From assembly GCF_932526225.1 (NCBI RefSeq), contig NC_064036.1:9617519-9681518 (forward strand): DNA of 64,000 bases. The letters are read 5' to 3'. The notes below the pieces were generated by a model. It made no database searches. It was not told where the DNA came from and saw only the letters and a list, made by a program, of their open reading frames with translations. This stretch comes from Nematostella vectensis (Eukaryota > Cnidaria > Anthozoa > Actiniaria > Edwardsiidae). Each line of letters starts with the position of its first letter. Positions within the stretch are counted from its first letter, which is position 1. This document shows positions 32,351 through 43,200 of this stretch, one piece after another. The translations under genes and the position numbers were made by a program.

Positions 32351-32859
32351 TTTGAGCGCTGCATGTGCCATCTGAAATCTAATAATAATGTTTGATATTT
32401 TTTTAATTATTGAGCGAAAATAAGCAAGGATTTGCTTTGGAGTTCCGCTTTTAGGGAATGCCTAAATCTACATATTATACTTCATAGGGAACGAATTAAG
32501 GGCCTAACCATCAAGTTTGTGTATACTTTTTCAAGCAGTTATATCCACAGGCAACCCAAACTTTATTCTCGTAACATCATATCAAGAAAATTTAGCCAAA
32601 ATTGTCGTTTTTGACAAACGCGGTCACTTCAATATAAGGAAACTAACATATTCCTTATTTGGAAAACTGTGCATGATTCTTGTCATTTTTAAGGTTGCCG
32701 TACCGCAGGTGCTTCGTAAACATGAATTGTAATCAGAAGAGAAAAACAGTGACTGGGACCATCTTTGGTCAATGGAGAAAGTATCTGAAAAGAAAGTAAG
32801 AGTCCTCGGTACCCCTCAAAACTACAACGTTTTCTTCATATGATATATATATATATATA

Positions 32860-33002
32860 AAATGAAATGATGGTTGAAGGCTTTCATAGAAAGTGCTCAA
32901 TACTCGAAAGTAGAGCGGTGTATAGTGTTGGTTTGAGAAAAATACAAACTACATAGGTTTCCCTACAGGTCTGTTTCGTGGTTGCCCACTCATCAGGGGA
33001 TG
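32860..33002 (-). mobile_element. roughly 143-bp insertion carrying a hammerhead ribozyme
   Basis: Compared with the uninterrupted A1-B1 junction (31328-31352), the A2-B2 junction contains an extra 143 bp inside the AT microsatellite. On the minus strand it starts with the ribozyme and continues with about 95 nt of body. Penelope-like elements and some SINEs carry such ribozymes; no coding sequence is present here. Confidence 0.75.
32960..33000 (-). ncRNA. minimal type I hammerhead ribozyme
   Basis: Read on the minus strand, it has stem I (UCCC with GGGA), the core CUGAUGA, stem II GUGG-GCAA-CCAC with a GNRA loop, the core GAAA, a 3-bp stem III closed by a GACC loop, and a UA cleavage step before GGGA. 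All invariant core bases are present. A very short stem III is known for metazoan retroelement hammerheads. Self-cleavage is predicted, not shown. Confidence 0.85.
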
Positions 33003-33590
33003 AATATATATATAGATAGATAGATTTTATCTTGTACGATAGAACCGCGGAACATTAAAGAGCATAATTGCGTCTAATAGCTTGGAACGCTATGCTATCA
33101 TGACGTCATAAAACCCCGGTTGATTGGGCAAAAAACATTTACTTACGTTCTAATTCGTTTCTCAAACGAACGTAAAATATTTTGCACTTAAATGCAAATA
33201 ACAACAAAGACACATACTTATATGGTTGGATACTCAGGCACCCAGAATGACCGTGTTTATTATTTTTTTTCGTCCAATGTTACAATCCCAAACTTTATTT
33301 TCGTAACATCATATCAAGAAAATTTAGCGAAAAATTGTCGTTTTTGACAAACGCGGTCACTTCAATATAAGGAAACTAACATATTCCTTATTTGGAAAAC
33401 TGCATGATTCTTGTCATTTTTAAGGTTACCGTATCGCAGGTGCTTCGTAAACTTTATGAATTGTAATCAGAAGAGAAAAACAGTGACTGTGACCATCCTT
33501 GGTCAATGGAGAAAGTATCTGAAATAAACTAAGATTCCTCGGTACCAGTCCCTCAAAACGACAACGTTTTCTTCATATGCTATAAAATAA

Positions 33591-34118
33591 ATACTACTGA
33601 GTTTGTTTTGACCTTCTTGGGTCTTATGCCATCTATAACAATCTCGCGTGTGGTAATTGCTGTCGCAGCGAGGTCGCCAGAAGATACCGAGCCGAGACAG
33701 CAGTTCTAATCAAGAAAAGCAAGGTCCTTTAGTACAAACAAGGCGCGCAAGGGGTGCTGGTCTCGCTTGGCAATGTGACCAGCCGACTTTGCTTGCATCG
33801 CATGCGGTTACGCGATTCTCGATGTGCGAGAGAACTGGGTAGAGCGCATGTGGAAGAGTCTCTCTCAGGTAAATGGTTCAACCTTTAGTACAAATTTAGC
33901 AATTTTGCGTTTTCACAAAGGCTCAAGAGCTTAGCGTTTATCTTATTCGAGAACTAAACATGTGCTAAACAAAAAGACACGCTTGCCCCGGGGCCCGTCC
34001 AGGAATTATTACAGAAGTTACTTGTAAGGGTAATTTAGAAGTAGCAAAAGAGAACGCAACAAATGAATAATTAACATTGAAAAAAAAAAACAGTATATTT
34101 GATCCAATATTTTATCAA
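33591..34118. other. intergenic, no feature seen
   Basis: Nothing recognisable lies between the tandem duplication and the 52-bp repeat at the ACCS-like 3' end. Confidence 0.4.
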
Positions 34119-34274
34119 GAGCCCATCGGTACATGCATGGTCTACCTCCAGCCTAGGCGATCGACACTTAGAGCCCATCGGTACATGCATGGTCTACCTC
34201 CAGCCTAGGCGATCGACACTTAGAGCCCACCGGTACATGCGTGGTCTACCTCCAGCCTAGGCGATCGACAATTT
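34119..34274. repeat. 52-bp tandem repeat overlapping the ACCS-like stop codon
   Basis: Three units begin GAGCCCATCGGTACATGC at 34119, 34171 and 34223. Each includes CAGCCTAGGCGATCGACA. The third copy of that segment forms the last codons and TAG stop of the ACCS-like gene. Confidence 0.85.
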
Positions 34275-37200
34275 TTGGAGATCAGCCCTTTGCCTAAGGT
34301 GATTAACACAGGATTTCAGCCGTTCCATACCTGTAACAACAAATAAGAAAGATATATTTTTTTCGAAAAAAACAAAAACAGAGGCTAGCCATATCTTTTC
34401 TGCTATTTTGTGACACCGGAGAATAATTATGAGACATTTGAGAGCCATCCGCAAAGACGCGTTTTTTTCAAGCAGGCCTGCTAGCCAACTCTCTATGACC
34501 AAGTCTATTCGGAATAACACTTTATTCTTTTTTATCTTGTGCTGCTCTGGAATGTTAGGTAGCCACATTATCAAATTAAGAAGCCGCCAGCTCTACAGCT
34601 TGAATTAAGCTTGAATTATTTCTTTTTGCTTCCAGCCACCCAAAAGGGCGTTAACAAGGAACCGATTTCGCATTCCCCCTGTTAGATACAGACAGCAGTT
34701 GAACCTCTATAAACCCCGCCCTGGGGTCACTATATACAGTCAGGCGCGTGCACAGGGGAGGGAGGGTGGGGGCACAGGGTGAGCGGGCACCCCCCTCGGC
34801 GGCAAACAGGGGGTCAATTCTTATTTACGAAATCTTCAAATACTCTGCTTTTCAATGAGACCTATGACTGCGCGCCCCCCTTCAGCCAATCCTGGGTACG
34901 CGTCTAAAAGTCTCAAATATTTGTTTCATTGGTGTTCAACTTCTAACAGACGACCACTTGTTTCGGTCCAGAGAGTGGCCGCTTAATTTGGGGGACATTT
35001 TAGAATAAACAAAGCATAACTCAAACGTCGTCCATAACTATTGAAGGCAGTGAGTTGTCGAGGCCACGGTGCATGAAAATTCCACTCACTTACCAAGTTG
35101 TAATATAGACGGCCTAGTTGCGAATATGATTCTAAACCAGCCTGGCTCATTGTAGTAAAAAGCCTGCCCTGGCGTGATGTACAGCTTGTAATTCATGAAT
35201 TCGTTGAATATTTCCCATTCTTCTTCAAACGTGGGAGACAAGAGAAGCTGCAAGCAAATACAAGATCTTGGTAGTACTTAGGGCGGCATCCACCGAGCTG
35301 CACACCTGAAGGCGCAGGGCCGCCTGTCAAACATGCAGGTGGCCGTCCGGGTCTCACCTTAGGGAACTCACGAAAGGCAGAGTAACGTAATCAACACGCG
35401 ACAATTAAAGGCAAAGGAGGTAAATTTGACACACCGTTTACGGCCATTAACGGTATTTGCGTGAGACTCACTAGGAGAACTAGAAGGAGCTAAAACGGTG
35501 AACACAAATTCCTCCGTACTCCCCCCACAAATACAGTTTTCTAACAAATGGCCGGCCTCGTTTAGTAAGCACTGTCACTGGGGGTGGTCACTGCCAGAGG
35601 GTTTATTGCATCCCCAGTGGTTCTTTTACGTCCCTGTTAATGTAGTGCAGCTTGAAGAGAGGGGACCCTCCGGTTTAGTGTCCTTAAGACTGGAAACACG
35701 GGAGAATAACTCCAACTCACTTGTGACACACAAATTCGAATCAAGGCAGGAACCCGGAAAAAATTCCCAGTTTGAGCCAGGAGTCGAACCTGGGCCTGGG
35801 TGAGAACCTGGGTGAGAGGCCGACGCGCTAACACGCTAGGCCACCCGTGCTTCCACAAGAGTCATCACTGACAAAAGCGCTCTTACTTTCCTGAAGTCTG
35901 CCCATATGAAGAGTCCCGCTATGCCATCAACATACGGGACATCTACGGATCGCAGCGCATCACAAACGATATTGCTGCACTCTTGTAGGCGCCGCTGATT
36001 GGTTGGTAGGAACACGTGATCTAGCCAGTCTGTTGCGGCGCGGGAAGAGAGACAAAAATGGTTTAATGACATGGCCATGGGAAGACGCGGCTTGGAAACC
36101 AGAAATTGTTTTCAAGGAAACGATTCTCACCTTTTATTACGGTTCATTTTATAAAAATCATGTCCTTTGGAATCATGTCCTTTGCTTGTTTTAGCCGTTA
36201 GATGTAAGAGCATTTGCGTGACTCATAGATCCGACGCGCGCACGAATATCCAATCAGAAAGCAGCAAATAGAAGCCAGCGAAATGCAAACCAAACGTCCA
36301 ACATAAGTCCCACAAATTGTACAACATGTCGGATGACAATTAACATATTTTTTACTAGTTTCTGATCTTTAGAGTGCATCTAATTTCAATAATTTTCAAG
36401 TAATATATATTTATGCTTCATTTTAAATTTAACCTAAATTATTTTTCCGATGGCCGATAATTATTATTATTATATTTTTCTTTTGTATTTACATATTGTA
36501 TTTTCCTTTTCAACTCCTAGTATAGTCTTAACTGTTTTTTAGGAGTATAACTATTAAAGATTAAAGATTAAAGATGAGGTCAGTGCTCGGATTTATCTAA
36601 AATACAGACGTTTATAGGGGTCTTTCTGCGACTTGGGAAATAAAACACAGTAACGGAGTAATGTAATATAATGGAGAGAAGCATAGAAATAGATAACTAC
36701 GAGTTTGGTTGTTGAATGGAAACGGTACGAATCCAGCTCAGAATACGAAAACTTGGCAATGATAAGATAAAGCGGTGCTCTCTTCGGTAGTGTTTGTGTT
36801 TATGTGTTTATGTGTTTTCAAAGCTATTTTTGTCAACTTGCAGTGATGCAGGGATAAGTAGGAGAGAAAGCCGAATTCGCTGTTCGTCTGACTTCTAACT
36901 ACGAGTTTTATCGGAAAACGTCAAGATTTACAGCAAAAATACAAACGACAGTCTCATTCTTATATGTAATCGAAGTAACCGAGGTAATGTCAAACACAAG
37001 TATGATGGTAGGACTTACACTGCTCTTGTAAGTAGTTTGGTTGATTTTTTGATTTTCGTTGATCTTCGTAGTAAATTTTACGTGTTTTTCTACAATTTGA
37101 GTCCCAACTCTACACTTAAAGTGGCCAGTCAAAGAAAATAGGGCTAGCACTTTCTACGCTGCCCGGAAAATGCTTATTTGCTCATTTCACATGGCTGTTA

Positions 37201-40200
37201 TTGCACCATCTCTTTCCTGATTGGGCGCGCGTGTCGATCTACGCGCGGATCTGCTACGAATTACTCGAGATTGTAAAAGGTTTCCAAATTAACACTTTTT
37301 ATTTATGAACTTACCTAAATCTGAAATCATATGCTCCAAATAATGCTGAAAAAAAAAAACTTGTTACACTAAAAAACATACTGCAACGATAGGTTTCAGG
37401 GACACGAAACAAGAGAATTCTTGGAAACGACCGCACGGTTCACCTCCGGGCACGGGAAACCCGGTAAGGAGGCCTGGGACTAGGCAAAACACAGGGAACC
37501 CGGTAATAAGGCCTGGGACTAGGCTAAACACAGGAAATCCGGTAATAAAGCCTGGGACTAGGCTAAAGCTATATTCTCTCCATAAAGAACTTACTTGAGT
37601 AAGGAGGGATGTGCTTTGTAGATACGCCATGGATTTCAACGCGCCACACAAGTCTTTATTGACGGTGTAGATAGCGCCAGCTCGAAATCCAGAAACGCAC
37701 ATATCCTGAAGTGAAAAGTAAACTTACTGATAGCTTATTTTTTGAAATCTATATATTTTAATTTCTATCCCTTTTTAACGCCTGACCTTGCTGAATCCCC
37801 AAACCACATGCGTCCGTTCTGGGTCAGGAATCCTACAATATAAATCACAATCAGCACTAACAGGGGGAGGGGTAATACAGTATAGCACTGACAGGGGGAG
37901 AGGTAGTATAGTATAGCACTAACAGGGGGAGGGGTGGTATATCATAGCACTAAAAGGGGGAGGGGTAGTATAGTATGGCACTAACAGGGGGAGGGGTAGT
38001 ATAGTATTTGACTGACAGGAGGAGGGGTAGTATAGAATGGCACTAACAGGGGGAGGGGTAGTATAGTATTTGACTGACAGGGGAGAGGGGTAGTATAGAA
38101 TGGCACTAACAGGGGGAGGGGTAGTATAGTATTTGACTGACAGGGGAGAGGGGTAGTATGGTATAGCACTGACAGAGGAGAGGGGTGGTATAACATAGCA
38201 CTAACAGGGAGGAGGGGTAGTACAGTATAGCACTGACAGGGGAGAGGGGTAGTATAGCATAGCACTGACAGGGGAGAGGGGTAGTATAGCATAGCACTGA
38301 CAGAGGAGAGGGGTGGTATAACATAGCACTGACAGGGGAGAGGGGTAGTACAGTATGGCAACATGTTGTAACATTTGATTAACAAAAGGCACTATGATCC
38401 AAGGTTACGCAACAGGGTTATTAAAACCATCAGACCATGTGCTACAGACTGAAGGTTCACTCTTATGATATAAGTAATAATAACGCCAGTGTGAGAACGC
38501 ATGCTCTGGAGGGAGAAGTACTAGCACCCAAGGGGATGCGTCTAGCTCACCCAATTGGATGCATCTAGCTCACCCAAGGGGATGTGTCTAGCTCACCCAA
38601 GGGGATGCGTCTAGCTCACCCAAGGGGATGCGTCTAGCTCACCCAAGGGGATGCGTCTAGCTCACCCAAGGGGATGCGTCTAGCTCACCCAAGGGGATGC
38701 GTCTAGCTCACCCAATGCGTCTAGCTCACCCAATGGGAATGCGTCTAACTCACCCAATGGGATGCGTCTAGCTCACCCAATGGGATTCGTCTAACTCAAC
38801 CAATGGAGATGCGTCTAACTCACCCAATGGGATGCGTCTAGCTCACCCAATGGGATGAGTCTAGCTCACCCAATGGGATGCGTCTAGCTCACCCAAGGGG
38901 ATGCGTCTAACTCACCCAATGGGGATGCATCTAGCTCACCCAATCGGATGCATCTAACTCACCCAATGGGATGCGTCTAGCTCACCCAATGGGATTCGTC
39001 TAACTCAACCAATGGAGATGCGTCTAACTCACCGAATGGGATTGGTCTAACTCACCCAATGGGATGCATCTAACTCACCCAATGGGATGCGTCTAACTCA
39101 CCCAATGGGATGCGTCTAACTCACCCAATGGGATGCGTCTAACTCACCCAATGGGATGCGTCTAACTCACCCAATGGGGATGCGTCTAGCTCACCCAAGG
39201 GGATGCGTCTAGCTCACCCAATGGGATGCATCTAGCTCACCCAATGGGATGCGTCTAGCTCACACAATGGGAATGCGTCCTGCTCACCCAATGGGATTCG
39301 TCTAGCTCACCCGATGGGATGCGTCTAGCTCACCCAATGGGATGCGTCTAGCTCACCCTTGAAGACTGAGGACATTGGGCATCTTGTGACCTTCCTTGTA
39401 AACAGACAGTAGGTAAATCTCATCTACGATAACATGAAGTGAGTGCCTGTGGACATAAAAAATGGTACAGCATTCCACACACACCACCACAGGGGAGATG
39501 CCCTAAGGGGGGAGGGACTCTCCAGAAAAGTAGACAGTGGTGATCGTCACATCTTTTTGGGTATAAAATTTCGAACAGCTGCCATCCCTTAGGGGGGAGA
39601 TATACTGGTCCCTGACTACATCTATTCTTGAAAACAGATGGCTCATGCATTACAACCTCCCAACATTCCTAACAGAGGCCCTTGAGCTGTACCCGAAAGA
39701 GGGCAGTTGGAATCATCAATGCCAGGAGACATTCTCAATGTGCAACATTTATGGCTTCAATAGACAAAAAGGTAACCAGCCTGGCAAACAGTCAGAGGTC
39801 GGCTGTTACTCATAAATATATATAATATTGCCTAAGATCTAACAGCTCCTTTCGACCTTAGTAATAAAATGTAATACCAACATATTTTAAAATTTGGTAT
39901 TTGTCTTTTATGAAATGCTACCTGTAATTCAGCTTAAAGCTGCAAAAGGCAAGTAATAAACATATCATTTAAAATACAAGGCCCATACTTGTGAGCAAAG
40001 CTGAGACAATCCCTGACTTCCTTCTCACTGAATATGCTGCCAACAGGGTTGTATGGGTTACATAAGATAAAAGCACGGACCCTTTTGCCCTAAAAAAAAT
40101 CAGAAAACAAACTCAGATATGTAGAGACGCGCTTCAGTCTCCTCAAGTAGCTTGGGGGAAGACTACGCTCTAGGGAGGGGGGGGGGGGGGGAAATAGACA

Positions 40201-43200
40201 AAATTTTATTTAAAACTTGTATGATATTGGGGAAGGAATACACGGCTTGGCAAATGAAGGGCGGGGTGGGGGGGTATGAAATATATGTTGTACATTTCTT
40301 AAGGGAGAGGGAAAGGGTCTGCTGCTTGCAAAATTATATTTATTACTTACAGGTACTTGATATTGGGGGAGGAATATAAGGTTTGATGAATGAGGGGCAG
40401 GGGGATATAAAAGACTTGTGGTACATTTCGGAAGGGAGAGGGGGAAGGGACTGCTTCTCACAATATTCTATTCTAACTTAGTTGATAGAGCATTTTCCAT
40501 TAACCCATGAATTACACTTTAACATATTACCCTTTATTGCCATATAATCCCATTGTTCTCTTTTGTGTTTTCCCGACTATTAAACTTTGACTATTACACT
40601 TTATTTCACGGGTTAATTAAAGCTACTCTATATTGGGGGAGGAATACGGCTTGGTGATGAGGGCCAGGGGGATATGAAATATACCGTATGTGGTACATTT
40701 TAGAAGGGGGGAGGGGAAAGGTTCTGGGATTCATGAATGCTACCTCTTTACAGGCTTGCTGGTATGCAGACTCCATTTTGGACATTGACAGCTCATAGGG
40801 CTTGCTCTCATCATTTGCAATCTTAAAAAAGCCAATAAAATATAGGCAAAATTGATTAGAAACGAACTTGCTTGTTTATACTAGCTCAATCACAACCTAA
40901 CCCTAGGAGACAAGTTTGTAATGCCAAACAGCTAAAATCGATCTTGCTAATGATCACACCTGTTTGATTTAGCTTTTGAAAACCCAAAATTTGACATATG
41001 TATATGTACTAATTACACCATATTTACTGCATACCTCATTAGAGAGGTACACCGGCACTATATCCACGCCACCTCTTCGGCACAGATCATCCTTGAAGGC
41101 CCCATAGTAAGGAGCTGTGGTCATAAATGCATCTGAAACAGAATAATATATTTTATGTATATATGTTATGGGTGTCAGGAAAAGGGAATAAATAGTTTTC
41201 TTCTGTAAGCCTCCTCAACCAGATAAGGGCAAGGGGGTCTATCACCACTGGGTTCCAGTTCTTATTCCCGGCTCCAGTGTGAGTTCAGTTAGCTGGTTCT
41301 CACCTTTGCCCTGAAGGTTTATCTCTGGGTTCTCCATTTTACTGAGGCATCTTTTATGCCTTTGACTCAACCATGTTTTATCTGTGCTATTCAGCATAGC
41401 GGCTGTAAGGGGTGGTGATTAGCTTCCAAATTAAAGATTATCTATACAACTTGCTAGAACAAGTATATTATAATACAAATTTATTTTTTCTTCTCCTTTT
41501 TTGTCCCATGGACATGACGGAAAAACCTGGAAAATGTGCAAAACACAATTTCTTACAATAACCATTGGTTCCTAGTATTCTGGACTGTTTTTCAAAACAT
41601 GAATAACATGAGGCAGAAATACCCATACCCAGATTTTGGCTTTTTAATATTATTTTTTCCTTGATCATTCTTTCCCTATGTATGGGCTCAGAGACGAAAA
41701 GCACAAATTTCAATGACAATTTACAATAAGTCGCATCAATTTGAAAACAAAAATATTTTGATATTTTGTTTTCTATTACTCACTAAGTACTTATACAAAT
41801 TTTGATTTTTTTTTTGCTATTACTCACTAAATATTTAGACAAATTTTCCTCCTTATTATTAGACGTTAAATGGGCTTATTTAACAAAGAGGTATACAGCA
41901 AAATACGGAAAATTCAATATCTAGGCACGATAGGGTTAAACGTCATGTCATGTTTTCCATCATGTCTGTCCCATGTACATCAAGGAATCTTGGAAATATC
42001 AGGAAAAAATAGGAAAGTAAAGGAAAGGAAGCTGGGCCGACTTTATCCAGAATTGCAGCCATAGGCTGAATTTCCCTAGATTTGCATTACACAGGGTCCT
42101 TTTTGGACTGCTATACAAGGTGCACTGTGCTGCCACAGTTTACATGGACGAGAGAGTGTTAGTATGTTAATGCCCCTTTTGATTATGCAGCCAAGTACAG
42201 ACAATGAAGATGGACTCTGCCATCTTCAGTGGTTCTTACAATGTTCCACAATAACAGGTTGGTTAGCTGTTTTTTTTTTTGCGAGACAGGACTGCAATTT
42301 AATGTAGTCATCCACGCCACGAGGGATACACAGTCCCCAATGTAGAGAGCCAGGTTTTTACACGTCTGAAAAAATCCCAAGTTGACCTGACCTGGGTTCA
42401 TACTCGCTTGAGAAGCAAAGCCTGTACCACTGAGCTATCGCACATTGTACCACATTGTACCACTGAGCTATCGCAGCCTTGAACATTTTCTATAACTTGA
42501 ATTGAATACCCACCTCCTCTTTCTGCCAGCAACATCCCAAGAGCTTCCACGACAGGACCACACCCATTAAAAACAATTATCTGACAATTATTAATTCATA
42601 TCAACATTAGGTAACTCACAATATTCCCATCACATTTCTATTGTTTATGGACACAAAAAGTTTTAGCACAACTGATTAAGGGAAAGTTCATTAATTATCC
42701 CGAGGGGGGGGGGGGGGGGGGTGAGGATTTTGATAAAAGTGAGGGATAAAATTAGTTGACCCCCCATTCAGAAGGAACAAAATTTTCCATGCCCCCCTTA
42801 CGCTTCCCCCATATTTTCGGTCCCCCCCCCCCCTTCCGAAAACCGAAGAAATAAGGAGCAGAGAAAGGAACGGCAATGGCAATGTTAAAGGAACACAAGC
42901 AAGAGATTAGCTGCAAACTGGTCAGAAAAGTGGAGGGTAAAGAATTCGCTGAGAAAAATGTTAATTAATAAAAGTAAAGGCACTCAATTTCTCAAAGATG
43001 GGGCTAACTCCAGGTTGCAACCTGATGATGGTTGATGCTTTAGATGACGTAAAAGAAGCAAAAAGGCTTATCCTTGAAAGAAAAGTGCAGCATGAGAAAA
43101 GAGAAAAGAGAGAGAGCGAGGGAGACAGCGAATCAGATATGGGCGAGGATTTTTATGATAGAAAATAAGCGCTTATAGCATTAAAATGTTTTGTTTATAT

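Larger units (their letters stand above)
31088..33590 (+). repeat. tandem segmental duplication A-B-(insert)-A-B-A
   Basis: Block A (about 31088-31345, 32560-32855 and 33292-33590) starts near ATATCAAGAAAATTTA and includes TTAAGGTTGCCGTACCGCAG and GTGCTTCGTAAAC. Block B (31347-31610 and 33020-33283) starts GATTTTATCTTGTACGATAG and includes ATGACGTCAT. Between B1 and A2 sits a roughly 935-bp insert with a recombinase fragment. Between A2 and B2 sits a roughly 143-bp insert with a hammerhead ribozyme. Confidence 0.85.

Noticed and set aside
35498-35803. 101-codon plus-strand frame
   Set aside because: It is the reverse of a tRNA-derived SINE.
37981-38392. Pro/Leu/Cys-rich minus-strand frames
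   Set aside because: They arise from the G-rich minisatellite in an ACCS-like intron and have no family likeness.
38500-39356. CRISPR-like array
   Set aside because: The repeats are direct head-to-tail units without unique spacers, in a eukaryotic intron.
42420-42482. Possible tRNA gene
   Set aside because: The A-box part is duplicated and the B box is weak, and no full cloverleaf forms. A SINE head explains it better.
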